Positions 1 through 12,009 of a DNA stretch of 64,000 nucleotides are shown in pieces. Origin of the DNA: Leptobrachium leishanense. Lineage: Eukaryota > Chordata > Amphibia > Anura > Megophryidae. Below the pieces are notes generated by a model, which saw only the letters and a list, made by a program, of their open reading frames with translations, did not search any database and was not told where the DNA came from. Position 1 is the first letter of the stretch, and every line of letters begins with the position of its first letter. The DNA lies in assembly GCA_009667805.1 (NCBI GenBank), contig CM019064.1, positions 77,498,400 to 77,562,399 on the forward strand. The letters run 5' to 3'. The position numbers were made by a program, and so were the translations under genes.

Positions 1-490
1 AATGAGTGGGAAATGTTTGACCAACACACAGGACAGGGTATACCTGAAATAGGCCAGACGGTATACAAGGACGCATTCAAACACAAGCCCAAATCGATCA
101 GTGTTAGAGTGGTCAGGGATAGCCAAAACGGTACACAAGGGGTATCTATCATATAAGCTAAAAAACAATCAGAGTTAGAGTGGTCAAGGAATAGCCAAGG
201 ACTGGTACACAAGGTGGTTCTCATACAAGCCAGGTAACAACGGAGACTGAAAAAGCAACCAAGTAGTGAATCGCCAGGAGACACTCAGCACTGAGGGAAT
301 CAAACTCCACGACAGGGCGATGAGCTGGATCGCGCGTCTGTATATTTTAAACCCGGCGGGCGTGTGTCATCATGCCACGCCCCACCTCCTGACCAGCCTG
401 CGAGCTCCAGAAGCCGGCACAACTCCTGGCACCCGACTTGTCGATGGCGCCGCCGGGTGCCGGGGCCCCCTCTGAGCCCCAGACATGACA
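1..490. mobile_element. Truncated solo-LTR-like repeat, right end only
   Basis: The first 240 bases hold imperfect tandem copies of a roughly 85-base unit (GTTAGAGTGGTCA, then GGATAGCC, then GGTACACAAGG). A GC-rich stretch follows, ending CAGACATGACA at 480-490. The terminal TGACA matches the ends of two better-supported solo LTRs here (8544-9301 and 18617-19262). The left end lies outside the window, so no target duplication can be tested and orientation is unknown. No coding region is convincing. The class (Gypsy or ERV type LTR) is inferred only from the terminal bases. Confidence 0.4.
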
Positions 491-834
491 GATACGCTCA
501 TACACACCACACATCACTGTGAGTTTTATAGCTGTGGAACTGTGTTATGTCCTTTTGTTTTGGAAGGGGGTGAAAAGCTGTTACGGGTTGAGGACGTTTA
601 CAGGGGGGCCCCATCGTGAGGTTCAGTAAGGGGCCCTATCATTTCTGATGACTACCCTGTATGCATCCGGTACATGGGTCAGTGCACCCAAATATTGTGC
701 CATTGGTGCCAGCTAGTGCCTTCACACTGTAACCCCTCAGAAGTATTGTGGAAGAGTGCAGGGTTGGACCTTGCAGTCAAATATTGAAATGATATGCACC
801 TGTCACATTCAAGTGCACGACACCAAGAATCTAA
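491..834. other. Unassigned sequence
   Basis: I see no open frame, repeat end or RNA gene here. Confidence 0.4.
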
Positions 835-1382
835 CAGGGTTATTCAAAGAGATCTGAATTGCTGCCGAAAGGTAACTGAACACTGAAATTCAACGTTTGG
901 TTACCTTTCCTGGCCATTCGGCTATTCAGAGAGCAGGCAGTTCACCAAATGTTGGCGAATTGCCTGCACATAAGGTGCCTGGTCGGTGCCTGTTCGAGGG
1001 CAGTGAAATCCCCATAGAGAAGCAATGCTTCGGCTATTCAGAGAACTAAAACCAGCAGTGAAAGGTTCCCGAAATGCCCTGCTGTTCGGTGGTTTCATTC
1101 GACAGGTTTATTCAGGCGAATCCCATAGGCTTCAATGTTAAAAATATTCCCGTTTTAATTCAATATCTCATAAACTGTTTATTATTATAGTCTGCAGTAA
1201 AAACTCTCTTTATTTTTTGATTTTTTTTAGGATCTTTTAAGCATTTTTTGGAATCTTTTTGAAAACTTTTTTTCCATCGAACTTTCCACAAACGTCCCGA
1301 AAAGTTTGAAGTTTGCGAACTTTCGAACAGCCGATTGTTCCAATCGAACTTCGAACCGATTCGAACCGGCAGCCTATCCCTA
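835..1382. mobile_element. Non-autonomous element with mismatched ends (MITE chimera)
   Basis: The left end CAGGGTTATTCAAAGAG and the next 400 bases match the complete element at 6631-7540, including a GTTCGAGGGCAGTG segment and a CTGCAGTAAAAA-type segment. The right end instead runs through GCGAACTTTCGAAC repeats to GGCAGCCTATCCCTA, matching the right end of the hAT-like element at 16480-16612. The middle AT-rich module is shared by both families. This is therefore a recombinant, or a parent form of the two. No target duplication was found. Confidence 0.55.
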
Positions 1383-3057
1383 TTAGCTAGAGATGTGTGT
1401 TCTAGACTGTGTTTCGCACTTGCAGTAAGGTATGAGGGCCCACATCCTCGAGAGGTTCTGTGTGATAGTTTGAGCTGCTGGATATCTGTGTGCTCAGTCC
1501 AGGAATCAGACTTTTGTATAATTCAGCACAACCCCACTAGGAAGCCTACTTTCAAGACTGCGCGGGTTAGTACATAGGCACAACCCACAAGTAAAGGTTT
1601 CTTCAAGCTTATTTGACTCTGAGTTATAAATTTTAGTTCATCGATACAGTCTTCATGTTCTAATTACAATTCATTAGAATGGATCTGCAGATTGAACTCC
1701 TGTGTGCACCAAAATAAACGGAAACGAATCTCACAAATGAAAATTAATCCAAGGCAATTGACTATTCAGTTAATTCATTGAGGCGTCTTTTTATTTATAC
1801 ATGTTAAAAAATTTAAATCAACATATTGCCCAAAAATTTGGACAAATCACACTTCACGTGAATATGACTGCACATGTCCCTTACATGCATACCTTGTAAC
1901 TAAAATGACGACAAAACATACTCACTGGTCGGAAGGTACCATCTAAGATGTGTCAGATTTAAAGGATTCACTTTCTGGAATAAATCTATCACTACAAACC
2001 AGCAAATCTATTGGACCGGAAAAAAAAGAAGGTCCTGGACACCAAGATAGGCTGGTAACCTTAGTTGTAAAATTCAACATCCAGTATCATAAAGTTAGAA
2101 AATATAGTACTCAATGAAAAACACTTTAGCGTCAGCCAAATAGGTACTTAAATTAAACACTATAAAACATAGAACTTCCTGGAATTCTCATTTGAATGGT
2201 ACTGATACATTTTCATGCTGCGTACAGGATGCTGTATGTGCAGAGTAGGCACAAAACAGACACTTTATATGAGACAAAGTGGTGTTGTGTAAATACTGTA
2301 TCCATCATAATCCTGTAGGATATAATCCAAAAGTAAAACACGTGAGAATAATGGAAAACTCTGGTATTTTATTATTAAAAGATGATTCATCGCTCAATAA
2401 TATAATCCGGCTGAGAGTCTGGCTCAGTTGGCTGATACGTTGCTTTCATAATGCCACCTGGTATTGCATATATTTCAATACAGTTATAATACTGACCACT
2501 TTTGCTATATTTCCCTCGACTCTTTTTATCCCTATTTGTAATTTGTATTTCCATATTTTTTCCAAGCTCTGTCTTCAGCGAACCAACTACTTTTATTGGT
2601 ACTGTTTAGGACATGTCATTCTGAAAGGTTGATGACATGAAGGACTCAGTCAGATCTTTGAGCGCCTGAGAGATAAATATGGATACACCAAAGGGTGAAA
2701 AGAAGTACAAGAGACACGAGTGACCAGAACAAAGACATCAGCCAGCATACTGTACATGATTGCGACCTGACTGTAGAAATTAAATTCAATACCGTTGAGG
2801 CGTAACATGGTAATATAGGTTGAAAAAAGACTAATATCCATCAAATTCAACCTTCAACACATCCTCGCTGCTGTTGTTGACCGAAAAGAAGTCAAGAAAC
2901 CTCACTTAGATTATTTTTCATTTGTACACAAAAGGGGAAAAGCCCTTCTTGATTTCGTAATGTTAATCAGATTTGTTCTTGGATCAACAAGCAATGCTTT
3001 AAAATTTAGATTCTTATATCCATGTATTACTACAAGGGGTCTGAAAGTACTGGCCTG
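1383..3057. other. Unassigned AT-rich sequence
   Basis: No gene or repeat boundary is recognised. The short open frames lack splice signals and protein-like composition. Confidence 0.4.
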
Positions 3058-3065
3058 GTTCTGAC

Positions 3066-3708
3066 TAGGGATGGGCCGAGTGTTCGATTCGAACATGAGT
3101 TCGAATCGAACATCAGCTGTTCATGTGTTTCGGCGAACGTCGAACATTATGGGATGTTTGCGGTCTGTTCGACTGCGGACATTCCATAATACAAAAGGAC
3201 TGCAAAATGTGTTCACAGTTCTCCTAAATGTACCGGCAGCTGCCGGTACATTTAGGAGACCTGTGGCTGGAGCCCCCTGGCCCCCGTGCCTTTGGCCCTC
3301 CTGTTCCTCCAGTGGCCTGGCCGTGGCTCCTTTGCCCCACGCCTCGTCTTCATGCTGAGCCCTGATTGGGCAAAGTCCTGCGCTTGACCTGGACTTTGCC
3401 CAATCAGGGCTCTAATTCAATGAAGACGAGGTGTGGGCCAAAGGAGCCACGGCCGGATGGAGGAGCAGACGGACTGGAGGAACAGGAGGCTGGGACAGCA
3501 GCAGGACAACAGAGGTACGGGGGACGGGGGGCTGCAGCCACAGGTCTCCTAAATGTACCGGCAGCTGCCAGTACATTTAGGAGAACTGTGAACACATTTT
3601 GCATGTTCGACCCCCATTGATTTGCATTGTGTTCGAGTTCGTATTTGAACATTTGTGCTGTTCTACTGTTCGAATATGAACCGAACACAGGGGTTCGGCC
3701 CATCACTA
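3066..3708. mobile_element. hAT-like foldback MITE
   Basis: Ends are TAGGGATGGGCCGA on the left and TCGGCCCATCACTA on the right, nearly inverted copies. The flanks are GTTCTGAC (3058-3065) and GTTCAGAC (3709-3716), an 8-bp target duplication with one mismatch, as expected for hAT. Almost the whole element folds back: TTCTCCTAAATGTACCGGCAG near 3220 has its complement near 3570, and a hairpin around GCCCTGATTGGGCAAAGTCC sits in the centre. It has no transposase and must be mobilised in trans. The several open frames across it come from the GC-rich arms. Confidence 0.8.
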
Positions 3709-3971
3709 GTTCAGACCCAGTTCCATGCCACCATAGGGTTGGCAAGGGGCCCCTCCCATGTGGCCCCACTGAACTTGTAACCTGGCATCATGGTTGCGGC
3801 ACACAAAAACCAAAAATAGCGTCAGTGAGATTATGTTCTTTGTGTATTACTGTTAATGAACAGGTAATCAAAGAGCTCTTTATATTAACGCTATATGTAT
3901 TTGAATAATGTAATCACATCTCTTCTTGTTGCCTCTTTTAAGTGCAATTTCTTCAATCTTTATAAATAAAA

Positions 3972-4667
3972 GTTGGCGAATTGCCTGCACATACGGTGTC
4001 TGTTCGAGGGCAGTGAAATCCCCATAGAGAAACAATGCTTCGTCTATTCAGAGAACACAGAACAGCTGAGGAAAAGTTGCCGAATTCCCCTGCTGTTAGG
4101 TGGTTTCATTCGACAGGTTTATTCAGGCGAATCCCATATTCTTCAATGTTAAAAATATTCCCTTTTTTAATACAATATCTAATAAACTGTCTATTATTTT
4201 ATTCTGCAGTAAAAAGTCACTTTTATTTATAAATTCTTTAGGATCTGTTAGGCATTTTTTCGGATTTGTTTGCAAAAAAAAACAAACTTTTTTTGCTAAC
4301 AGCTTTTCAAATTTCAAACTTTCAAGCGTACTGTTTTGTTTTTTTCACCTCATTCGTCTACGTGTCGGGTTTTTCCGGCGACTGCTCTGCGCTGTAATCG
4401 GCGGCTAGTCGGGTTCTCCGGCGTGTTCGGCGGGGTTAATCCAGCTGTTTCTGCGGGTTTTGGCGAGTGTTCGGTGAGTGTTCGGCGGGTTTTCAGTGAG
4501 TGTTCGTCAGGTTTGTGCCAGGTTTTCCCTGCAGTATGTCGGCCCTGTGGTGCTTGCTGAATACACTGCAGGGTCGGCGAACTAGGATCGCCGAGTCGCG
4601 CCGAATTGTAGGGAACGAAAAGTCAAAGAACGTACGGTAGCTTTTCGATTCTCTTTGAATAACCCTG
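3972..4667. mobile_element. 5'-truncated GGGTTATTC-family MITE
   Basis: It matches the interior and right half of the 6631-7540 element from GTTGGCGAATTGCC onward and ends TCTCTTTGAATAACCCTG, the inverted form of the family's left end. The first 130 or so bases are missing. Open frames here contain GTTCGG/GGCGTGTTCGG repeats and are not protein-like. Confidence 0.65.
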
Positions 4668-5606
4668 CAAGTCTAGATGCAGCACCTGTGACCTGTAGAG
4701 ACATCTAGCTCTAAAGTTTTTGGGTGTTTCACTTCACTAAGCATTCTTGTCCATGAAATGGAGAATTTTGCTTCTTAATTAAACATCGGGTTAGGGTTTG
4801 AAAAAAAATTAATAATGAGAAACCTGTCGGCCACCTTAATTAAAAAGTTCTAATTACCATTTTTAGAGAAGTAAGCAAATACATTGCGTGTGATTATTGG
4901 TTGTCATGGCAATGAGATGTTCTCACTACTCACTCTTTATTAAATTCTATTAAGCAAGTGTTAACTGATCTGAAAAAAACTGCATTTAATGCTATGGCCA
5001 AAGGGATGCTTTCCTTATTAAAAGAAGGAAAATCATTCCATTGACCAGGGGATTACAAAATATAGACTACAACAATAAGTTAGTATTTTGACCCGTATTT
5101 TTCAGTAGAACTTTAGCAATGATGCTTCTTAACATCAGGAGTCTGCTTCCATCCTGAACTGTGTGCTACATATGCTAACTCTTCCTATATGGATCAACTG
5201 ATTGTTTATGAAATAAACCCATAATTAAGGTATTAATTTGTTCCCTTTCCTTAAACATGGCTATATGAAGACATTTGTGGATTGTTCAGGGGAAATATTT
5301 GTAGTTATGGTAACTCTTTGTGTATCTTAAGACTATGTGAGAACCAGAATGGTTTGTGATGGTCCTGAGAACAAGCAACCGCACTAGTGGCCTGCTCTAC
5401 GGTGGGGCCCGCTCAGGTCTCACAAGGTTTTAGCTCAATTGTGCCATTATAGGGTCAACTGCTCCATATGCAAATCAGACTGCTACAACCAGAAAGGATG
5501 ACCAGTACTGAAACACCAAGGAAGTCATCCCTGCACGAGAGGTGCAGCAACCCCTGACGATCATTTCGGCCTTGTTAGCCCTTGTCAGGAGGGTATAGCT
5601 GACACC
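4668..5606. other. Unassigned AT-rich sequence
   Basis: No gene, RNA or transposon boundary is recognised. Confidence 0.4.
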
Positions 5607-5614
5607 GTCTAGGC

Positions 5615-5796
5615 CAGTGTTTCCCAAACCTGTCCTCGGGACCCTCAACCAGGCCAGATTTTGCAGATCTCCTTGGGGAAATGCAGACTGAATCCTGCAA
5701 TCACTGAGCAGCAAATCATATCACCTGCGCTGTGCTTCAGATATCTGGCAAACCTGGCGAGGCGGAGGGTCCTGAGGACAGGTTTGAGAAACACTG
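5615..5796. mobile_element. Short palindromic hAT MITE (CAGTGTTTC ends)
   Basis: The left end CAGTGTTTCCCAAACCTGTC is matched in inverted form by the right end GACAGGTTTGAGAAACACTG. Flanks GTCTAGGC (5607-5614) and CTCTAGGC (5797-5804) form an 8-bp duplication with one mismatch. Related copies sit at 40696-40872 and 52153-52337, sharing the inner GCTGCTCAGTGATTGCAG segment. It is non-coding and about 180 bp, and its CAGTG(G)TTCTCAA-type termini are typical of hAT/Charlie MITEs. Confidence 0.85.
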
Positions 5797-5804
5797 CTCT
5801 AGGC

Positions 5805-6630
5805 ACATCGAGCAAGGAGTCCACTTCTGGATTACCATGTAGACTTAAAGTGAGAAACAGAGAAGTTTGTGAGGGGCCTGAGAACGAGCAACAGCACTTA
5901 AGACTATGCATTTCATTGCTCAACCATTTTTCAGTAGTGGGTGATATTATAAGTTCTGGGTTCAATGTTTCACTCATATCATACCAAGTGATATATTACA
6001 AATATAAGAAACTACAGTGTAGAATAGTGCATAATTAGTATATGAAAACATAAACAAAATCACGTTCTTTTTCAAATCGATCGACCAGAAAAAGAAAATG
6101 TATATATTCCCATGCAAAAGTTACATTTTTCACACTTGCTTTGTATAGTGTGAATTTCGAAAAAAAGTGATCACATTACCAGTAATTCCTCTCCAGCGAT
6201 AAAATGGTTATTAAACATATGTTGCGTGCACATATGTTAGACAGCTTAATACTTTCTTCAGCCTCGACTACCATCTGACTGCTGCTCCGAGACCACCTTG
6301 TACTCTAAAGGCTTAGAGTTCCTTTTTTTAAAAAAAGATTTGTTTTGCTACAGAGGGGGGGGGGGCAATGACTTTAACAATATGGAAACCTGCCACAGTT
6401 TAAAAATAATAAAAAAAAATTGGCATTTGGGCTGACACTTTTTTTCTTTTCAAAATGTCACATTTTGCACACTCATAGTTTCCTGTTTGTGTTTCTTGGC
6501 TGGGACTCATATCTTAGGTTTGCTTCTCATATAACATGAAACTTATACTGTGTATCTTTTTGGAACAATCTTTTATTTCTTAACAAAAAAATAAATAAAA
6601 GGCAGAGAAGAAGAAGAGAAAAGACTAATA
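5805..6630. other. Unassigned sequence with a G run
   Basis: A G homopolymer lies near 6354-6365 and there are several A/T runs. Nothing else is recognised. Confidence 0.4.
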
Positions 6631-7540
6631 GGGTTATTCAAAGAGCTCCGAATTGCTGTTGAAAGGTAACCGAACGCTGAAATTCAGCATACGGTTACCT
6701 TTCCCGGCCATTCGGCTATTCAGAGAGCAGGCAGTTTGCCAGTTGGCGAATTGCCTACACATACGGTGCCTGTTCGAGGGCAGTGAAATCCCCCATAGAG
6801 AAGCAATGGTTCGTCTATTCAGAGAACAGAAACCAGCAGTGAAAAGCTGCCGAAATGCCCTGCCATTCGGTGGTATCATTCGACAGGTTTATTCAGGTGA
6901 ATCCTATAGGCTTCAATGTTAAAAATATTCCCGTTTTAATCCAATATCTAATAAACCATTGATTATAATATTCTGCAGTAAAAAGTCTCTTTATTTATAG
7001 ATTTTTTTAGGATCACATAAGCATTTTTCGGTATTTTTTTTAAAAATAAATTTCCGATATATATTTTTTTTTAAAATGTTTTTTATTTTTTCTGTAACAG
7101 CCCTTTTTATTATCATTCACTGGATCTTATATATAAATTTCAGACATTTTCGCTCAGTAGTTTCTTTGCAAACAGCGTTTCACTTTTCAAACATTCAAGC
7201 AAACTGATGGCACCAATTGCTGAATTTTTCCACTCCATTCGTCTGCGGTGTCAGCTATTTCTGGCGGCTGCTCTGCATGTGATCGGCTCCTGCTCGGGTT
7301 TCTCCAACGTGTTCGGCGGGGTTAATCCAGATGTTTTTGCGGGTCTCGGTGTGCATTCGCCGTGTTTTGCAGTGAGTGTTCGTCGGGTTTGCGGCTGCTG
7401 TTCCCTGCATTACGACGGCCCTATGGTGATTGCTGAATACACCGCAGGGTCACCAAAATGGGATCGTCAAATCGCACCGAATTGAAGAGAGCGAAAAGTC
7501 ACAACGTGCAGCGCCTTTTCAATTCTCTTTGAATAACCCT
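6631..7540. mobile_element. Complete GGGTTATTC-family MITE
   Basis: Terminal inverted repeats are GGGTTATTCAAAGAG and CTCTTTGAATAACCC. The 910-bp interior holds a second inner inverted pair (a GAAAGGTAACCGAACGC-type hairpin near 6660-6705), an internal GGCTATTCAGAGAGCAGGCAG that echoes the terminus, an AT-rich middle and a GTTCGGCGGGGTTAAT-type right half. The flanks are T/A-rich (TAATA and TTTAA), but a target duplication is not certain, so the superfamily stays open. Relatives or fragments occur at 835, 3972, 29727, 35250 and 39715, and the foldback array at 13156-14089 has very similar ends. Confidence 0.7.
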
Positions 7541-8110
7541 TTAACTCTCCGTCCATAGGTTGGGGAATGCAACACCATATCAAAGTAAATATGATTGTTG
7601 TAACACCATTTCCATATTCCAATAAAAATCTCCTTGTGTAACCCGCCCCAGACCGGGGAGGCCAGAGTGGGTACGTAAATTTTTATTAGGAAAATAGAGG
7701 CACACAATGTATTGGGGGCTGTTGGTGCCATCTTTAATTTATTGTGGCCAGAGCAGCCCAGCTCCTCCTTCCAAGCACCAACACCTCCCTCTACAGGAGG
7801 CACAAAGAACCGCAACAGATTCTCAGTAACCCATTAAGGTTTAATTGAAACGAATAAACAAATTTTAGCATGCTGTAATGAATATACCGTGTATCGATTT
7901 TTCTGTGTACCCAAACTTCCAATCCACTATACATACAGCTTTACCTTAAGGAATGACCATTTGTTCCCAATCTGCTGTATATTTTCCCCTGAAGTGTGTG
8001 AATATTAATATTCAGAATAAATCAAATTAAATCTGACCCATCACTATCATTACTCAAACTCCAGCCCTATAATTATTTAACTTTTAGCTGTAGTTCTTTT
8101 TTTCGAACAA
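7541..8110. other. Unassigned sequence
   Basis: No recognised gene or repeat boundary. The 98-residue open frame near 7519-7815 has no supporting features. Confidence 0.4.
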
Positions 8111-8366
8111 AGGGCTGGATTTACAATTAGGCAAAGTAGGCATGTGCCTACACGCACCCACCATAGGGGTACGCCTTGCTCCCTAAACCTATATTTTTTC
8201 CAGAGAAAAGTGCACCCTTGTGGTAGACACCTTTGACTGGAAAATGTGTAATACCATTTTGTTTCCCCTAAAAAGAGAAGTTAAAAAATAAATTCTTCCA
8301 ATGTTTGCACTTTTTTTTAGGGGGGGGGGTGTAGGTACAGAATTCTGAGATGTAAATCTGGCCCTG
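8111..8366. mobile_element. Probable MITE with AGGGCTGGATTTACA ends
   Basis: Left AGGGCTGGATTTACA and right TGTAAATCTGGCCCT are inverted copies with small differences, enclosing about 256 bp that includes a G run near 8321-8330. No convincing target duplication is visible. Assigned as hAT-like only by its general form. Confidence 0.5.
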
Positions 8367-8543
8367 GTCTCAGTATTTCTATTTCTTCCTTGCAGCCTAC
8401 GAAGGCTGCCATTTTGAAGTACCATAGCCCTGATCTTTCGCATATCTATTCTGGTCGATCTGGCTACCCTATGCTAATCAGCCCCTATATACTGCTATAA
8501 CTCAATACTGCCTATAAGCTACAGTATAGCACTATATACATAG

Positions 8544-9301
8544 AGTCAGGGTGGCTCCAGCATGAGATATAGTTGGACCCAAAAATAAAAATAACAAGTC
8601 CGAAGTCCGGGGGATACAGCAGGAAACGATGGGTAAACCGTTAAATAAAGACAAGGTAAAACAAGAAAAAAGTAAAGATAGTCCTGGGAATAGGCAAGGC
8701 TGAAGGTTTAAGGATCACAGGAGTGCAGGCTGAAGCATGGCACAGCAAGGCTGGGGATGATGGGCTTTGTATTGCTGAATGATAAGGCAGACACACAGCT
8801 TGCAGGATCAACAAAGCTCTGGATCATTGGAGCACTGGGTGGAGCAAGGCTGTGGATGATGGGCTTGTAGTGCTAGATGGTAAGGCAGACTCACAGCTTG
8901 AAGGATCAACAGGTCTCTGGATCACTGGAGCACAGGTGGAGTATGGCAGGACAAGGGCACAGAAACCAGGCAAGGCTGAGGGTGATGAGGAACAAGACAA
9001 ACAAGGACTAGGCAAGGCATGGTTGGATCCAGGGCATCAGAGTAGGAAATGGAGACAGGTAGAGCAGAACCAGCACCTCCACTGTGACTCAATACTAGAG
9101 CCTGGACCGAAGGGTGTAACTCCCTTAAATAGCTAGGCCAGCTTCACAGGTGGCAGGTGAGAGTCAGGCTATCAGCCAGCAGCATGGGAACCTCGGAATG
9201 GAAGCTGTCCATGGACCTGAGTGGGGGAAGAACCGGCCCAGATCGGGGCAAATACTGGACTCTCTAGCCCTCCTGAGGGCTCCAGGACCAGATGCATGAC
9301 A
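8544..9301. mobile_element. Solo LTR with perfect 5-bp target duplication
   Basis: The 758-bp segment begins AGTCAGGGTGG and ends GATGCATGACA. It is flanked by CATAG on both sides (8539-8543 and 9302-9306). A 5-bp duplication and a TGACA end fit an LTR retrotransposon, with the opening TG mutated to AG. Inside is an imperfect tandem duplication of about 100 bp (units from about 8748 and 8846, each with GGATCAACA, then TCTGGATCA, then TGGAGCAC). No coding capacity remains, as expected after LTR-LTR recombination. Orientation is unresolved. Confidence 0.65.
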
Positions 9302-9306
9302 CATAG

Positions 9307-9761
9307 CCCACCTCCAATGTACAGGTATATTGTCTATCTCTGAGTTATTATTGCTAGTCTACATCAGACACATCATATATTTACACTAACCCTTCTTCCT
9401 ATGGCTCTGATTCATTTGAAAAATATAATTTTCTGTACTTTCTTCCCACTTATTTAATTTACAGTTATTATAAAGTACACTTTAATTAATTTATTTTCTT
9501 TCACCTCAAGTCACATATGTTACATTTTGTCTAATACATTATTCATCGCTGACATGTTGAAGCTAAGCCCTCCAGCACCTACATCTCTGCGTCAGCTCGA
9601 TCCAATTAAGAAATAAAGAATGATGAGAGAAAAGGGAAGAGGGAGAGCAAGAAGGAAAGAGAGATGGAAAAAAATGAGGGAAGGAAATGAGTAGTGGAAG
9701 ATGGAGATAAGGTAGCTGAGTGGGGAGAAAGAGGGAAGCAAAGTATATTGGTGTATTGAGT
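9307..9761. other. Unassigned sequence with a purine-rich tract
   Basis: Roughly 9610-9740 is a long GA-rich strand asymmetry (GGGAAGAGGGAGAG and similar). It gives spurious open frames on the complement. Nothing else is recognised. Confidence 0.4.
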
Positions 9762-9765
9762 TTAA

Positions 9766-10876
9766 CCCCTTCACTGCTGAGCCATTTCACCTCTGTGTGC
9801 TGAGCTAATTTTTACCGTTTATGCTCATCGTGTCTAAACGCGATTTGAAGTCACATTTTATTACACAACCCAGACATATTATATATCCTTTTTTTCGGCA
9901 GACTCCGCAGATTAATAATATATCATTATTATATGTATACGCTATGTCCTGCCTGAATATTATTACAAAAAAATGCAATAAAATTAGAATTTTGAATCAT
10001 CTACAGCGGGTAAAGTGATTTCTTCACATATTATAATCCGAGCCTTTGCGGTTATATATCCTATGGGGTACGCTTGTTAAAGAATATCAGACCTGGGAAC
10101 CTGCTTCTTTTTTTTTTTCTGAGAAATTACGTGATTTTAGCTAAACCCCCCAAAAAAAACATTAGTGCAGCATCATGTTTCACATTATAATTGAAATGCG
10201 AACAATAGTGGCGCATTAATAATTTTTTGTTTACTTTTATCCTGGTCATGTTTGGTATCATGCTCTGGTCTTTCCAATGATACCAAGCATTAACCTTTAG
10301 CTGCCAAGGCTAGGGAGATAGGGGGATTCTTTGGATCCCCTTCTCTCCACCATAGGGTTTCCATAGGGAAACCCCTTGGCAGCTAGGGGTTAGTGTTCAC
10401 ACTGACATCATCACACCATGTGCGATCATGTCAGTGGGTGGGGAGAGGCCCCGGAGGCTTGGCTGACATCCAAGAAGTCAGCCACCTCCAGGAGAGGTGG
10501 ACCAGCGCCTCAGGGGTTAAAGAGAGGCAGCGCTGCAAAGGGCAGACTCTGCCCTTTTCAGCGGTGCCTCTCTTTATCATGCATCTGCTCCCGATCGGGA
10601 GAGAGAGAGGTCCGAAGGGACCAACTCTCCTTTCAGGCGCACTTCCGGCTTTGCTGGGGGGGCCGCCTGAAAATGATGATGGTCGCGATGACGTCAGTGC
10701 GCCGCGATAGGGGTATAAAGCAGCATTTGACTTCCATGAAGACAGATCACCGCGGGACTCCGGAGGAGAGAGATAAATATCTTGAGCCTGCTTAGCGGAA
10801 GATGTGTGGGGAACGTCCTCCGCATATAACAGGAGAATTCCATGACATTCCCCTCATGTCTTCCGCAGTGAAGGGG
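9766..10876. mobile_element. TTAA element copy a (piggyBac-like, hairpin-string family)
   Basis: It is bounded by TTAA at 9762-9765 and 10877-10880 and begins and ends with an inverted CCCCTTCACTGC. The 1.1-kb body has an AT-rich half with hairpins around TTATAATCCGAGCC and ACATTATAATTGAAATG. A GC-rich half follows with consecutive hairpins: TAGCTGCC...GGCAGCTAGGGG (about 10296-10391), GACATCATCACACC...GATCATGTC, GGCTGACATCC...GGATGTCAGCC-type, and the arm pair at 10521-10575. TTAA duplication plus CCC-starting ends fits a non-autonomous piggyBac-like element. The 105- and 125-residue frames inside come from the hairpins and are not genes. Confidence 0.8.
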
Positions 10877-10880
10877 TTAA

Positions 10881-11877
10881 GAAGAGGTATATAGGCCTTT
10901 GTCTAATTTTCTGATTGTTGAAAAAAAAGTACTATAAATAACAAACTACCATCTTGTTCTCATGCTCTGTTGGCTCGTTGAAATACATTTACAGTATAAT
11001 TTAAAAAACTGTTTTGGATACACATGCTGTGCTGGGTGTTGCTGAAATGACATGTAATGTAACTTCTTATAATTTAAAGCAAAGACAGAGATTCCCAATT
11101 ACCTCAGCAATAAATCTTCTGTCTATTTGGTCTATGTTATATTCTGAGGATTTGCCAGTTCCATTTACAAATGTTCAAAGTTGTTATGTTCTGCGTTCGA
11201 ATTCCAGAGTGACGAGTTCTTAGTGTTTATCTCCAAGAAAAATACAGTAGTATAATTCCATCTAGTTTTGTCATTCTGGCAATGTCTGCAAGAACGAACC
11301 CACACTGAGATGTTTTCTTTTCATTGAAATCTGGGATGATTCTTGGCCAACCCGTGACCCCCGTTCACCTCTTTCTGTAACTCCTCAGTTCCCCTGTGGA
11401 ATGCAAAGCAAGAGATCTATCGGTCTTTAACAGCCTCTAAATTTTGAAAATTGTGGAAAAACTGAAGAGAGTGTTGAAATCGACTTTACATTTTGTGAAA
11501 AGTTTCATTACACCAGGCACTGATTTTAGTAAGGGAACACGAAAGATCGGCATTTGTTTTTTTAAGCCCTCACGCTGCAGTGAAATTAAGACATAAATTA
11601 ATGCGCCAACAGAACACGATGTATCACTTTGATGAAACCATTAACTATGGGTATTAATATTATGTTTAAGGATTAACGAATATATTTACGGTATGTAATA
11701 CAAGTTCTTAAACCCCATCGTACCAAATATCATTATGATTAGTGAGTGTGATCTGGTCATCATGATCTGAGTATATTCATGTGCAGTTCTTTAAAATCAA
11801 CTCAGACACCATTGCAATTCTGATATTTTTTGACAGATTATGCAACTATTGTCTACATGCATGAGCATTTTAGAAAA
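10881..11877. other. Unassigned sequence
   Basis: About 1 kb of ordinary AT-rich sequence with no gene, RNA or repeat boundary that I recognise. Confidence 0.4.
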
Positions 11878-12009
11878 AAAAATATTAGGGTTGCACCGAT
11901 ACAGATACTAATATCGGAATCGGTGCCAAGACCAGCATTTGCACAAGTGCTTTGTACTCCAGGAAAATGTCCCCATACCACCCCAGCGCTGGGCTGGCTT
12001 GCCGGTATC

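Noticed and set aside
2405..2440. tRNA-like A box (TGGCTCAGTTGG) suggesting a SINE or tRNA
   Set aside because: No B box at the right distance and no cloverleaf can be drawn.
3071..3769. Several 84-121 residue frames
   Set aside because: All inside the foldback hAT 3066-3708. Pro/Gly/Ala-rich because of GC-rich arms.
9563..9790. Minus-strand frames rich in Leu/Phe/Ser that look like membrane segments
   Set aside because: They come from the complement of a GA-rich tract at about 9610-9740.
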